A stretch of 33,433 nt of DNA from a bacterium (GTDB lineage Bacteria > Auribacterota > UBA3054). The notes below the pieces were generated by a model, which was not told the origin of the DNA, searched no databases, and saw only the letters and a program-made list of their open reading frames with translations. Below are positions 1-9,246 of the stretch, in pieces (positions within the stretch are counted from its first letter, which is position 1; each line of letters begins with the position of its first letter). A program made the translations under genes and the position numbers. The stretch is from assembly GCA_017649705.1 (NCBI GenBank), contig JAGCGH010000144.1:1-33433 (forward strand), given 5' to 3'.

Positions 1-1183
1 ATTCGGAGATCTCGCACTTGGCGTACTTCATGTCCTGCACGCGGTCGCCGACGTAGCCGTAGCTCATGGCGCCCGTCTCGTGGTCGGCGGTCACGACGAT
101 GAGAGTCTCATCCGGATGCTGCTTGTAGAATTCCAGCGCCACGCCGATGGCGTCGTCGAAGTCGAGAAGCTCGTAGAGCGTCTTGGGGGCGTCGTTGGAG
201 TGTCCGCCGTGGTCGATGAAGGAGCCTTCGCACATCATGAAGAAACCCTTCTCGTTGTCGAGAAGCTCGATGCCCTTCGCGACGAAATCCTTGAGGAAGG
301 GGCCTTCCTTGTAACCGACGCGGTAAGGGATGCCCCAGCCTTTGCAGGGGTGGGAAACGTAGACTTTGCCGCAGCCGGGCTGCAGAGCTTTGAAGCCCTC
401 TTCGGTGTCGACGTACTTGTAGCCGCCGTCCTTGATAACGTCCAGGGCTTTCTTCCATTCGATGACCGGCTTGCCGTCCTTGTCGAGAAGGCAGGACTTG
501 ACGCCGCTGGCGAAGATGTTAGTGGCGGCCTGGTAGTTTTCCGGAGTGATGTTGGAGTTGAAGTCGCTGGCGTCGTTGTCCCAGACGTCGCCGCCGGCGA
601 AATACTCGAAGCCAGAATCGACGAGGTCGTAGGCGCCGGGATAATAGCGGCCGCGGTAGCCCTGGTGCATGAAGAAGGCGCCGGGCGTGGCTTCCATCAA
701 GGTCACCGTGGCGACGATGCCGACCTTCATGCCGTGGTCGTGGCAGAAGACCGCAATGGAGTCGACGGCGTCGCCGTTAACGTCGATGCCGGCCACGCCG
801 TAGTTGGTCTTCCAGCCGCAGGCCAGGGCCGTTCCGGAAGCGGAGGAGTCAGTCACGAAAGCGTTGGCGCAGTAAGTCCTGTTGGCGCCCATGACGGGGA
901 ATTTCTGGAGGTTCAGCTCCCCTTTGCCGTCGGTGGTCTGGGACATGTAGTCAACGCCCATCTGCACCTGGTTGATGCCCATGCCGTCGCCGATGAAGTA
1001 GAAGATGTACTTCGGCTTCTTCACCGTTTCAGCCTGAGGCTGCTGCTGCTCAGTCTTAGCCTGCTCTTCGGGCGGGACGACTTGCATTAAAACGTTGTTG
1101 ACTTGCCTAAGCCCCTGGACAAAGTCGGCGTTGACCGCCAGCGCCAGGGAAAAAACTAAAGCGACCAGTAAATACTTGCGCAT
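1..1183 (-). CDS. Secreted alkaline phosphatase (PhoA family), 3' end cut by window edge
   Basis: Reading the minus strand from ATG at 1183 gives an open frame of 394 codons that runs off the left edge without a stop. The first ~19 residues (MRKYLLVALVFSLALAVNA) form a signal peptide. A Q/E-rich linker follows, then the alkaline phosphatase core: metal-binding GDGMG at 65-69, the nucleophile motif TDSSASGTA (Ser113 by analogy with the DSA motif of PhoA), then EGSFIDHGGHSND and VVTADHETG, which supply zinc ligands. The family hydrolyses phosphomonoesters outside the cytoplasm. The C-terminal zinc histidine lies beyond the window. AAGGATC sits before the ATG as a ribosome binding site. The gene begins 29 bases after the stop of the metalloprotease on the same strand, so the two probably share a transcript. 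No phosphate-box promoter was recognised. Confidence 0.93.
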   Translation of the reverse strand, partial: MRKYLLVALVFSLALAVNADFVQGLRQVNNVLMQVVPPEEQAKTEQQQPQAETVKKPKYIFYFIGDGMGINQVQMGVDYMSQTTDGKGELNLQKFPVMGANRTYCANAFVTDSSASGTALACGWKTNYGVAGIDVNGDAVDSIAVFCHDHGMKVGIVATVTLMEATPGAFFMHQGYRGRYYPGAYDLVDSGFEYFAGGDVWDNDASDFNSNITPENYQAATNIFASGVKSCLLDKDGKPVIEWKKALDVIKDGGYKYVDTEEGFKALQPGCGKVYVSHPCKGWGIPYRVGYKEGPFLKDFVAKGIELLDNEKGFFMMCEGSFIDHGGHSNDAPKTLYELLDFDDAIGVALEFYKQHPDETLIVVTADHETGAMSYGYVGDRVQDMKYAKCEISE

Positions 1184-1212
1184 TTTTTGATCCTTATTGT
1201 TTGAATTTATGG

Positions 1213-3264
1213 TTATTTGGTTTTAGGTTCGACGTTAAGTTTGAGGGAGCGGAAGGTGGCGTAGTTCTTGGCGTCCTTGTTCTTCAGCCAAACGCTGGCA
1301 ATAGTGTTGGCCGCGGTGCCCAGGGGAACTGTTTCCGAGCCCAGGATGTCCTTGCCGTCGATGGTGAAGGCGGAGAGGACTCTGTCTTTCAGATCCAGGG
1401 TGAAAGCGACGTTCTGCCAGGCGCAGCCGGAATCGGACTTGAACTGCTTGGAGAGAGCCTTGCCGTCCTTGCCGCTGGTGTGGATGACCAAAGAGCCGTC
1501 TTCCATGTATTCCAGATAGAAGAAGGAAACGCCCTCCACGTCCTTCAGATCGAGGATGGTCCCGCCCTGCACGGGCTTGACCTCGCAGCTGCAGTTGATG
1601 AGAGACTCGACTTCGCCTTTGGCTTCCTTGCCAACGCTGACGGGGACTTTGACGCCGTTGCCGTCGCCTCTGACCTTCAGGACGAATTCCTGAGCCTCGT
1701 CGAAGAGGTCGCCGTTGTTGGCTTTCTCGAAGACCGCTTCAGACTCGGAGCGGACGATTGGGGGGTTGGGATCCTTCAGACCCTTTATCATGCCCACGGG
1801 CTGGAGGCCTTCCTTGTAGCCCTTCTCTTCCGTGAAAGCGGAGACGTAGGAAGTCTTAACGGGATAGGGGTAATCCCTGTCCACGCTTTTGGCGTAGCCG
1901 CTGCCGTTGCTGGCGATGATGTGCAGAGCGCCGGACTGCTTGTCCTCCTGCGGCAGCCTCGTGATGGAGACTTTCTTGGGGTACGGTTTCTCGAAGGCCA
2001 CGGTGTCGCTGAAGTGGTAGGCGTCGGAATCCTTGTAGGCGTACCAGGCGATGCCGGATTCGTCCTCTATTACGATGGTGCTGTTCTGCCTGCCTTCCCT
2101 GATGACGGGGCCTTTGCCCGCGGCCGGGCGGTTAGGGTTGAAGAAAGGATGCTCGTTTAGGAAAGCCGCCGCGGAATCGCTCCAGCGGCCCACTTCCGAA
2201 GCTTCGAAATAGTTCGTGTAAGGAACGCGGTCGGTGGGGGGATCGAAGAAGGTGAAGATCCTGTTCAGCTGGTCATGGCCGCGGCTCATGATGACGTACT
2301 TGCCGTAGAAGTGAGGGAGGCCAAGGGCGTGGCCGTTCTCGTGAATGGTGGCGCCCAGGGTGGTGGCAAGGTGCGCCCAGCGGCGGTGCCTGTGGCAGGA
2401 GTCGTCGATCTCGACTTTGGGGTTCAAGGGCGTGTTGTCCAGGAAGCAGGGAATGACTTCCTTGATGTTCCTGGGCCAGGTGTAGACCGCGCCGGACCCG
2501 AAGGCGCCGAAGCTGCCGCCGCCCGTGGCGGTGTGGCCGACGCAGAGGCCGTCTTTCAATTCGGAGAAGTTGCCGATGGCCACGTACTGCGTTTTGGAGC
2601 TGTAGCTTCTCTCGTCGTGGCCGGCGGCTTCCCTAAGCCTGGCGTGGAACTTGTAGTTGTCGTATTGGCCGTTGGGCTTGCGGTAGCTTTGTATCTCCGC
2701 CCTGGTGTATTTGCTGGTCACGACGTGCACCACAACGTGGTAGTTGTCATCCAGTTCCAGCTGGAAGGTCTTTTTCCCGTAATGCAGCGGATTCTCGTCC
2801 AGGTCGTGGGCCGAGAAGGTCTGCATGATCTTGGCGGCTCTGTCGATCCTATCCCAGTAGTTGGTGTTCTCGCCCTCGTATCCGGGCGGAATATAGAAAT
2901 CCGAGGTGTCGTCCTTGCCCACCACGTAGAAGAACTTCACCATGTTCTCGCTGTCGAGCTTCGTGAAGACGATGGGGACAGTAAGCGTCTCTTCTCCGCA
3001 CTTAAGCTCAACTTCGTTCACGCCGTAATGCAGGTCGACCAGGGCTTTGTAGCGTCCGTTGTACCAGGTCGCGTCGCCCTCTTCGCCCGTTGTCTTGTTT
3101 ATGATGGTGACAGGCGTGTCGGGAGTGCATTCGCCCTTCAATAAGGGCATGGAGTAATGGATCTCTTCGTTAGGCTGGAAGTTGTCGCAGGTTAATTTGG
3201 CCTGTAAGCCAAGGCTAACGACAAAAAATAGGATGGGAAGGAAAAGGGACGTGTTTTTTGGCAT
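1213..3264 (-). CDS. Secreted zinc metalloprotease with HExxHxxGxxH motif
   Basis: 683 residues. It begins with a hydrophobic signal peptide (about residues 1-22, ending LGLQA). A beta-rich N-terminal region of about 100 residues precedes the protease domain. The zinc-binding motif is HENGHALGLPH (His308, Glu309, His312, His318), followed by VIMSRG around Met326 as a plausible Met-turn, which together suggest a metzincin-like fold. It resembles the poorly characterised Metallopep family (Pfam PF12044), but that assignment is from memory of the motif and is not certain. The last ~170 residues look like a beta-sandwich, laminin-G/concanavalin-like module ending FRSLKLNVEP. GAGGTAA lies before the ATG. 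Substrate unknown; an exported enzyme acting on protein or glycoprotein is inferred. It leads a likely two-gene transcript with the alkaline phosphatase and is divergent from the sigma-54 activator. Confidence 0.85.
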   Translation of the reverse strand: MPKNTSLFLPILFFVVSLGLQAKLTCDNFQPNEEIHYSMPLLKGECTPDTPVTIINKTTGEEGDATWYNGRYKALVDLHYGVNEVELKCGEETLTVPIVFTKLDSENMVKFFYVVGKDDTSDFYIPPGYEGENTNYWDRIDRAAKIMQTFSAHDLDENPLHYGKKTFQLELDDNYHVVVHVVTSKYTRAEIQSYRKPNGQYDNYKFHARLREAAGHDERSYSSKTQYVAIGNFSELKDGLCVGHTATGGGSFGAFGSGAVYTWPRNIKEVIPCFLDNTPLNPKVEIDDSCHRHRRWAHLATTLGATIHENGHALGLPHFYGKYVIMSRGHDQLNRIFTFFDPPTDRVPYTNYFEASEVGRWSDSAAAFLNEHPFFNPNRPAAGKGPVIREGRQNSTIVIEDESGIAWYAYKDSDAYHFSDTVAFEKPYPKKVSITRLPQEDKQSGALHIIASNGSGYAKSVDRDYPYPVKTSYVSAFTEEKGYKEGLQPVGMIKGLKDPNPPIVRSESEAVFEKANNGDLFDEAQEFVLKVRGDGNGVKVPVSVGKEAKGEVESLINCSCEVKPVQGGTILDLKDVEGVSFFYLEYMEDGSLVIHTSGKDGKALSKQFKSDSGCAWQNVAFTLDLKDRVLSAFTIDGKDILGSETVPLGTAANTIASVWLKNKDAKNYATFRSLKLNVEPKTK

Positions 3265-3331
3265 AGTTTACCTCATTTTGTGGTTATTTCCCTTATTTTA
3301 TCAAAAAAGAGACGAAGGCGTCATTCCCTCT

Positions 3332-3354
3332 AAAAACGCTCTATTTGCGTTTTT
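3332..3354. repeat. Inverted repeat in divergent intergenic region
   Basis: AAAAACGC (3332-3339), a 7-base spacer, and GCGTTTTT (3347-3354) form a perfect 8-bp inverted repeat. The T-run on the right arm and A-run on the left make it terminator-like on both strands. It lies just upstream of the promoter of the sigma-54 activator, so it may insulate the divergent genes or serve as a protein site. A smaller palindrome, GACG-AAGG-CGTC, is at 3311-3322. Confidence 0.5.
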
Positions 3355-3357
3355 CCC

Positions 3358-3386
3358 TTGAATAATTAGAGCCAATCGGATAGAAT
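3358..3386 (+). promoter_or_regulatory. Sigma-70-type promoter of the activator-guaA operon
   Basis: TTGAAT (3358-3363) and TAGAAT (3381-3386) are separated by 17 bases, a near-consensus housekeeping promoter. The predicted start near 3393 leaves a leader of about 20 bases. No GG-N10-GC sigma-54 element was seen here, so the activator does not obviously control itself. Confidence 0.6.
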
Positions 3387-3414
3387 TAACAGAAAATGTA
3401 ATTGGACCCTCCAT

Positions 3415-4932
3415 ATGCACGAAAAACTTTCAATAGAGATCAAGATCCTTCAGGAGATCAGCAACGTCCTGGTCTGGGAAAACGATTCCCAGGTCCTGCT
3501 TGACAAGATCATAGAGATCCTGGAGCGCGAACTGGGCATGCTCCGGGGCACCTTCACGCTCATAGAGGGCAGCGAACTGAAGATCGCCGCCTCCGCCCAA
3601 GAGCTTAACGCCGAAGAGAAAGCCCTCGGCCGCTACGGCATCGGCGAAGGCGTGACCGGGACCGTCGCCAAGACCGGCAAAGCGGAAATTATTCCGGACG
3701 TCAGGAAGGACAAACGCTTCCTAAACAAGACCGGCGCGCGCCCGAAAGGAAAAGCCATCGCCTTCATCTGCGTCCCCATCATCCGCCACGGGCAGATAAT
3801 AGGGACCCTTTCCGTGGACAGGAATGTCGGCAAGAACGCTTCCTTCGACCTGGAAAAGGACGCGGCGCTCCTCTCCATCATCGCCAACATCGTGGGCGAA
3901 GCCGCCGCCGTCAGGAAAGAGCAGCGGGAAGAGCGGGAAAAGCTTATCAACGAAAACAAAAAGCTCCGCAACATGCTCATCGACAATCCCGGCAACCTGA
4001 TCGGCAACTGCCAGGAGATGCGCGTCGTCTACGAGCAGATCCGCCAGGTGGCGCAATCCGACGTGACGGTCCTCATAAGAGGCGCCAGCGGCACCGGCAA
4101 GGAACTGGTCGCCCGGGCGATCCAGAGTCTCTCCTCCCGCAAGGACAATCCCTTCGTCATCGTCAACTGCGCCTCGCTTCCGGAGAACCTTATCGAGTCC
4201 GAGCTTTTCGGCCATGAGAAAGGCTCTTTCACCGGCGCCTTCGAGCGCCGCATCGGCCGGGCGGAGGAAGCGGACGGCGGCACGCTCTTCCTGGACGAGA
4301 TCGGGGACCTTTCCCTCCCCATGCAGGTGAAGATCCTCAGGCTTCTGCAGGAGCGGACTTTTTCACGCCTCGGATCCAACGCGGAAATAAGATCCAACGT
4401 CCGCTTTATCGCGGCGACCTCCCGCGACCTGGAGGAACTGATGAGCCAGAACCGCTTCCGCGAGGACCTCTATTACCGTCTCTGCGTCTTCCCCATCACC
4501 CTGCCGGATCTTTCCAGGCGCTACGACGACATTATGCTTCTGGCGAAATACTTCCTGGAGAAATTTAATCTCAAATATTCCAAGAACATTTCGGCTTTCT
4601 CCACGGCGGCCGACAGCAACATGCGCAGCTACTCCTGGCCCGGCAACGTCAGGGAGCTGGAGAACTGCGTGGAAAGGGCCGTGCTTACCGCCAAGGACAA
4701 CATAATCCACACCTACGACCTGCCGAAGCAGATACAGCGCGAGAAATATACCGACGATCCTTACCAGATCAGGCAGAGCAAAACCCTGAACGAGCAGATC
4801 GGCGAGGCCATAAAAGTCTTCGTGAAGAACGCCCTGGATGAAAACGGAGGCTCCCAGAAAGAAGCCGCCAGATCCTTGGGCATCTCTTCCAGAATGATCA
4901 ACTATTACATCAAGCGATACAAGGTCAAATAA
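3415..4932 (+). CDS. NifA-type sigma-54-dependent activator (GAF, AAA+, Fis HTH)
   Basis: 505 residues with three domains in order: an N-terminal GAF sensor (about 5-165), an AAA+ sigma-54 activation domain (about 193-430) and a C-terminal Fis-type helix-turn-helix (about 465-505, [19 protein letters not shown]). Walker A is GASGTGKE (223-230) and Walker B TLFLDEIG (290-297). The sigma-54 contact loop reads GSFTGA (270-275) rather than the usual GAFTGA, with the other loop residues kept. The protein should use ATP to open sigma-54 promoters in response to a ligand bound by the GAF domain. The ligand is unknown, and there are no nif genes here, so NifA describes only the architecture. ATG at 3415 has a weak upstream ribosome site. 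It ends 4 bases before guaA. Confidence 0.93.
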   Translation: MHEKLSIEIKILQEISNVLVWENDSQVLLDKIIEILERELGMLRGTFTLIEGSELKIAASAQELNAEEKALGRYGIGEGVTGTVAKTGKAEIIPDVRKDKRFLNKTGARPKGKAIAFICVPIIRHGQIIGTLSVDRNVGKNASFDLEKDAALLSIIANIVGEAAAVRKEQREEREKLINENKKLRNMLIDNPGNLIGNCQEMRVVYEQIRQVAQSDVTVLIRGASGTGKELVARAIQSLSSRKDNPFVIVNCASLPENLIESELFGHEKGSFTGAFERRIGRAEEADGGTLFLDEIGDLSLPMQVKILRLLQERTFSRLGSNAEIRSNVRFIAATSRDLEELMSQNRFREDLYYRLCVFPITLPDLSRRYDDIMLLAKYFLEKFNLKYSKNISAFSTAADSNMRSYSWPGNVRELENCVERAVLTAKDNIIHTYDLPKQIQREKYTDDPYQIRQSKTLNEQIGEAIKVFVKNALDENGGSQKEAARSLGISSRMINYYIKRYKVK

Positions 4933-4936
4933 AATT

Positions 4937-6472
4937 ATGCAGAAGATCCTCATCTTAGATTACGGCTCCCAGTACACCCAGCTAATAGCCCGCAGGATAA
5001 GGGAGCAGGAAGTGTTGGCCGAAATAATATCCTATGATACGACGGCTGAAGAACTGAGAGCCACCGCCCCCAAAGGCATCATCCTCTCCGGAGGGCCCAA
5101 TTCCGTCTTCGAAAAGGACGCTCCCGGGATAGACAAAGCGATCTTCGACCTTGGCATCCCCGTCCTCGGAATCTGCTACGGCATGCAGCTCATGAGCCAG
5201 GTCCTGGGCGGCAGAGTCGTTCCCGGCGCGGAACGCGAATACGGCAAAATGCCCATAGAGACAATGAAAGACAATCCCCTCTTCAAGGGCATCCCCTCCA
5301 CCATCGTGGTCTGGATGAGCCACGGCGACAGGGTGGAAGCCATCCCCTCGAGCTTTGAAAGAGGCGCGCTTTCCGCCACCTGCCCCTTCGCCTCCATGTA
5401 CGACCAAAAAAAGAATTTCTACGGCCTGCAGTTCCATCCGGAAGTGGTGCACACCCAGTACGGCACGGAGATATTGAAGAACTTTGTCTTCGGCATCTGC
5501 CAATGCAAAAACGACTGGAAGCTCACCAACTGGGTGGACGCCACCGTAAAAGATTTGAAAGAGCGCATAGGAAACGAAGAGGTGATACTGGGCCTCTCCG
5601 GCGGCGTGGACTCCTCCGTGGCCGCCGTGCTGCTTCACAAGGCCATCGGCAAAAACCTCCACTGCATCTTCGTGGACAACGGGCTTCTGCGCTACCGCGA
5701 AGCCGAGCAGGTGGAGGAGATGTTCAAGAAGAACCTGGGCCTCGACCTCACCGTAGCCAGAGCCGCCGAGCGCTTCTATGAAAAGTTGAAAGGCGTGGAA
5801 GAGCCGGAAGCCAAGCGCAAAATAATCGGCAAGGAATTCATCGAAGTCTTCACCCAGGAAGCCAGGAAATTCAAGCACTGCCGCTATCTGGCCCAGGGCA
5901 CCATCTACCCCGACGTGATAGAATCCAAGTCCCCCAAGAAAGGCCCCTCCCAGACCATAAAAAGCCACCACAACGTGGGCGGCCTTCCCCCGGATCTGAA
6001 ATTCGAGCTTATAGAACCCTTGAAAGAACTCTTCAAGGACGAAGTCAGGGCCGTGGGCCGCGTCCTCAAGATCAGCGACGAGCTCTTAGACCGCCAGCCC
6101 TTCCCGGGCCCCGGCTTGGGCGTCAGGATCCTGGGCGAAGTGACCAAAGAAAAAGTCGAACTCTTGCAGCAGGCCGACCTCAGGGTCCAGGAAGAAGTCA
6201 AAAAGCTGCCCGACTACAAGACCATCTGGCAGACCTTCGCCGTCCTTCTCCCCTGCCGCTCAGTGGGCGTCATGGGCGACCAGCGCACTTACGAATACAC
6301 CTGCGCCATAAGGTCCGTCAACTCCCTGGACGCCATGACCGCGGACTGGACGCGCCTCCCCTACGACACTCTGGCCGCCATCTCCAACCGCATCATCAAC
6401 GAAGTCCGGGGCATCAACCGAGTCGTCTACGACATCTCCTCTAAACCCCCCGCTACCATCGAGTGGGAATAA
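4937..6472 (+). CDS. guaA: GMP synthase (glutamine-hydrolysing)
   Basis: 511 residues, the normal length for bacterial GuaA. The N-terminal class I glutamine amidotransferase domain has the nucleophile Cys80 in GICYGMQ, with His167 and Glu169 in FHPE completing the triad. The ATP pyrophosphatase domain carries the PP-loop SGGVDSS (221-227), and the C-terminal dimerisation domain ends in the conserved KPPATIEWE. It converts XMP to GMP using ATP and glutamine in the cytosol. It follows the sigma-54 activator by 4 bases and is probably cotranscribed with it. No terminator is visible after its stop. The AT-rich restriction-modification island begins immediately downstream, and the 3' end of guaA is a known integration site for genomic islands in other bacteria. 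Confidence 0.98.
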   Translation: MQKILILDYGSQYTQLIARRIREQEVLAEIISYDTTAEELRATAPKGIILSGGPNSVFEKDAPGIDKAIFDLGIPVLGICYGMQLMSQVLGGRVVPGAEREYGKMPIETMKDNPLFKGIPSTIVVWMSHGDRVEAIPSSFERGALSATCPFASMYDQKKNFYGLQFHPEVVHTQYGTEILKNFVFGICQCKNDWKLTNWVDATVKDLKERIGNEEVILGLSGGVDSSVAAVLLHKAIGKNLHCIFVDNGLLRYREAEQVEEMFKKNLGLDLTVARAAERFYEKLKGVEEPEAKRKIIGKEFIEVFTQEARKFKHCRYLAQGTIYPDVIESKSPKKGPSQTIKSHHNVGGLPPDLKFELIEPLKELFKDEVRAVGRVLKISDELLDRQPFPGPGLGVRILGEVTKEKVELLQQADLRVQEEVKKLPDYKTIWQTFAVLLPCRSVGVMGDQRTYEYTCAIRSVNSLDAMTADWTRLPYDTLAAISNRIINEVRGINRVVYDISSKPPATIEWE

Positions 6473-6554
6473 AGCTAAATAACGTCAAATTAAAAATATA
6501 ACCAAAAATCTTAACTACCCCATCGTCAGCTCAATATAGACATTTTTCGCGAAA

Positions 6555-6606
6555 TGACATAGTTAGCTTGACTTTTGACATAGTTAATAGTAATATAACT
6601 GTGTCA
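6555..6606. promoter_or_regulatory. Operator array around the fic-hsd promoter
   Basis: TGACATAGTTA occurs twice as an exact direct repeat (6555-6565 and 6576-6586), 21 bp apart start to start, about two helical turns. A third copy is inverted, TAACTGTGTCA at 6596-6606, with 10 of 11 bases matching the complement. The copies lie just upstream of the -35 element, inside the spacer, and over the -10/start region. A partial copy, TGACAT, is at 6619, and a 10-bp palindrome TTTCGCGAAA (6545-6554) abuts the first copy. This placement suits repression. The binding protein is unknown; the winged-helix end of the Fic protein is a candidate by inference. Confidence 0.65.
6568..6596 (+). promoter_or_regulatory. 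Promoter of the fic-hsdMS operon
   Basis: TTGACT (6568-6573), a 17-base spacer and TAATAT (6591-6596). A start near 6603 would give a ~43-base leader to the fic ATG. The elements are interleaved with the operator copies described separately. Confidence 0.55.
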
Positions 6607-6645
6607 AAATTAAAAAAATGACATCATTGAACGGAGAATGACTAT

Positions 6646-7704
6646 ATGCGACAGATCAATTACATTGTAGAGTATCCAAAACTGCTTACGCCAGAGATAG
6701 TCTCGTACCTGACGCAGATACATGACTATAAGGGAATGCAGAGCCTTTTTTTAAACAGCAACAAAGAAGTTCTTGACGAATTGTTGGAAATAGCCAAGAT
6801 CCAAAGCACTGAAGCTTCAAACCGCATTGAAGGCATTGTTACTTCTGACGAACGCTTAAAAAAAATACTTAAAGATAAAACTACTCCTAAAAACAGGGAA
6901 GAATGCGAAATCTCTGGTTATCGTGATGTGTTATCAACTATTCACGAAAACTACGACTTTATCTTAATCAATCCAAACATGATTCTTCAGCTTTATGGGA
7001 GCCTATACAAATTTTCAAATTCCGACTCCTATGGGACCTTTAAAAAGACAGACAATGTCATAAAAGAAATTTACCCTGACGGAACAGAAAAGACAAGATT
7101 TGAGCCCGTATCGGTATGGGAAACAGAATCGGCAATGGAAAATATCTGTGGTGCTTACCAGAAAGCTTTAAAGCACAAAGAACTGGATCCGTTGTTGCTA
7201 ATACCTATGTTTATTCTGGATTTCCTTTGCATACACCCATTCGATGACGGGAACGGACGTATGAGTCGTTTGTTAACATTACTACTGCTCTATCGTTCCG
7301 ACTATATCGTAGGAAAATATATAAGTATTGAAAGACTTATTGCAACTAGCAAGGAAAATTATTACAACGCCCTCGAGAACAGTTCTGTAAACTGGCACGA
7401 AGCGTGTAACGATTACATTCCTTTTGTCAGATATATGTTAGGCGTAATCATTGCAGCCTATAGGGATTTTGCACAAAGGGCAGATATCCTCATTGTCCAA
7501 AACTTGTCCAAATCCGAAAGGATACGCAAAATCATAAGCGAGCATTTGGGCAAGATTACAAAGGCCAAAATCATTGAACAGTGTCCTGACATCAGCAGTA
7601 AAACCGTGGAACGAACGCTAAAGGAATTACTCGACAACCAAGAAATCATTAAGATTGGCACCGGGCGCTATACATACTACAAATTAAACGAAAACATACA
7701 ATAA
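6646..7704 (+). CDS. Fic family protein with C-terminal winged helix
   Basis: 352 residues. The catalytic Fic motif HPFDDGNGRMSR (197-208) has His197 and the anion-binding GNGR intact, so AMP transfer from ATP to a protein hydroxyl is expected. An N-terminal inhibitory-helix motif, SNRIEG (58-63), matches the class II (S/T)xxxE(G/N) pattern in which Glu62 would block ATP binding until relieved. The C-terminal ~70 residues look like a winged helix (ISSKTVERTLKELLDNQEIIKIG), typical of large Fic proteins. ATG at 6646 has GGAGA upstream; an earlier ATG at 6638 is out of frame. It is the first gene of the island and lies 16 bases before hsdM. Fic genes next to type I systems are seen elsewhere, but their target there is generally unknown. 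Confidence 0.9.
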   Translation: MRQINYIVEYPKLLTPEIVSYLTQIHDYKGMQSLFLNSNKEVLDELLEIAKIQSTEASNRIEGIVTSDERLKKILKDKTTPKNREECEISGYRDVLSTIHENYDFILINPNMILQLYGSLYKFSNSDSYGTFKKTDNVIKEIYPDGTEKTRFEPVSVWETESAMENICGAYQKALKHKELDPLLLIPMFILDFLCIHPFDDGNGRMSRLLTLLLLYRSDYIVGKYISIERLIATSKENYYNALENSSVNWHEACNDYIPFVRYMLGVIIAAYRDFAQRADILIVQNLSKSERIRKIISEHLGKITKAKIIEQCPDISSKTVERTLKELLDNQEIIKIGTGRYTYYKLNENIQ

Positions 7705-7720
7705 AAAAGGAGATATTTAT

Positions 7721-9220
7721 ATGATAACAGGTGAACTTAAAAACAAAATTGACAGTCTTTGGGAAATCTTCTGGACTGGCGGTCTCACAAATCCGCTCGA
7801 CGTCATCGAGCAAATGACATATTTAATGTTCATCCATGACTTGGATGATACCGATAACCTTCGCTCCAAGGAAGCCTCAATGCTAGGCTTGCCCTACGAA
7901 AGTATATTCGCCAAGGACTTAAAAATTGGAGAACGTAAGATTGACGGTAGCCAGCTAAAATGGAGCGTCTTTCACGATTTTCCTGCAGATAAAATGTACT
8001 CCTTAGTTCAGGAATGGGTATTCCCATTCATCAAAAATTTGCACGGCAACAAAGACAGCGCTTATTCAAAATACATGGGCGACGCTATCTTCAAAATACC
8101 TACGCCTTTAATGCTCGACAAAATCGTCACTGCTATGGACGATATCTACGAGCAAATGGCGCAACTTAAAAGTGCTGACACCAAAGGCGATATTTACGAA
8201 TATCTGCTTTCCAAGATATCCACAGCAGGTGTTAACGGCCAGTTCCGCACTCCCAGACACATAATCCGCATGATGGTTGACCTCATGGAACCCAAAGCTG
8301 ATGAAGTTATCTGCGACCCTGCCTGCGGTACTTCCGGCTTCTTGGTTTCTGTTTGCGATTATCTCAAAGAGAATCGTAAACAGGAAATTTTCTTCGACAA
8401 GGAGAAAAAAGATCACTATATGAACAATATGTTCCATGGCTATGATATGGATCGCACCATGTTGAGAATAGGCGCCATGAACATGATGACTCACGGCGTT
8501 GACAATCCCTTTATCGAATACAGGGACAGTCTATCTGATCAGAATACAGACAGAGATATGTACAGTCTCATCCTGGCCAATCCCCCATTCAAGGGAAGCC
8601 TAGACGCTGACATTGTTTCACCTGATCTTCTCAGACTCTGCCAAACAAAAAAGACTGAGCTATTATTCTTAGCCCTATTCATCAAAATGCTTAAAATTGG
8701 CGGACGATGCGCCTGTATCGTTCCAGACGGTGTCCTCTTCGGCTCCTCAAAAGCCCACAAAGCTATTCGCAAGGAGCTGATTGAAAACAACCGTCTTGAA
8801 GCCATTATCTCAATGCCTTCTGGTGTATTCAAACCATACGCTGGCGTTTCAACCGCCGTCTTAATCTTTACCAAGACTGGCTACAGCGGAACAGACAACG
8901 TTTGGTTCTACGACATGGAAGCCGACGGCTTCTCTCTCGATGATAAGCGAAGTGCAGTACAAGAAAATGATATTCCTGATATTATCTCCCGCTTCAAAAA
9001 TATCAAAAACGCAAAAGAACGTAAACGCACTGAGAAGAGCTTTCTTGTCCCAAAGGATGAGATCGTCTCTAACGACTATGATCTTTCCATCAACAAGTAT
9101 AAGCAAACAGAATACAAGCCCGTAGAATATCCGCCAACTAGCGAGATCATGGCCGAGCTTAGGAAAATAGAAAGCGAAATTTCAGCTTCTATGGATGAAC
9201 TTGAAAAACTGTTAAAGTAA
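7721..9220 (+). CDS. hsdM: Type I restriction-modification methyltransferase subunit HsdM
   Basis: 499 residues. An N-terminal helical HsdM domain (about 1-150) is followed by the N6-adenine methyltransferase domain. The SAM-binding motif is DPACGTSGF (199-207) and the catalytic motif is NPPF (287-290). Both are intact, so the enzyme should methylate adenine in the site chosen by HsdS. A GGAGA ribosome site lies 7-11 bases before the ATG. The gene follows fic by 16 bases and precedes hsdS by 26 bases, so these form one operon. A small hairpin (CAAAT-TCGG-ATTTG, 9221-9234) sits in the gap to hsdS. Confidence 0.96.
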   Translation: MITGELKNKIDSLWEIFWTGGLTNPLDVIEQMTYLMFIHDLDDTDNLRSKEASMLGLPYESIFAKDLKIGERKIDGSQLKWSVFHDFPADKMYSLVQEWVFPFIKNLHGNKDSAYSKYMGDAIFKIPTPLMLDKIVTAMDDIYEQMAQLKSADTKGDIYEYLLSKISTAGVNGQFRTPRHIIRMMVDLMEPKADEVICDPACGTSGFLVSVCDYLKENRKQEIFFDKEKKDHYMNNMFHGYDMDRTMLRIGAMNMMTHGVDNPFIEYRDSLSDQNTDRDMYSLILANPPFKGSLDADIVSPDLLRLCQTKKTELLFLALFIKMLKIGGRCACIVPDGVLFGSSKAHKAIRKELIENNRLEAIISMPSGVFKPYAGVSTAVLIFTKTGYSGTDNVWFYDMEADGFSLDDKRSAVQENDIPDIISRFKNIKNAKERKRTEKSFLVPKDEIVSNDYDLSINKYKQTEYKPVEYPPTSEIMAELRKIESEISASMDELEKLLK

Positions 9221-9246
9221 CAAATTCGGATTTGTTGAGGTTAAAT

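Noticed and set aside
6473-6554. Terminator or riboswitch after guaA
   Set aside because: No hairpin with a T-run and no conserved riboswitch core was found; only an AT-rich stretch and a 10-bp palindrome.
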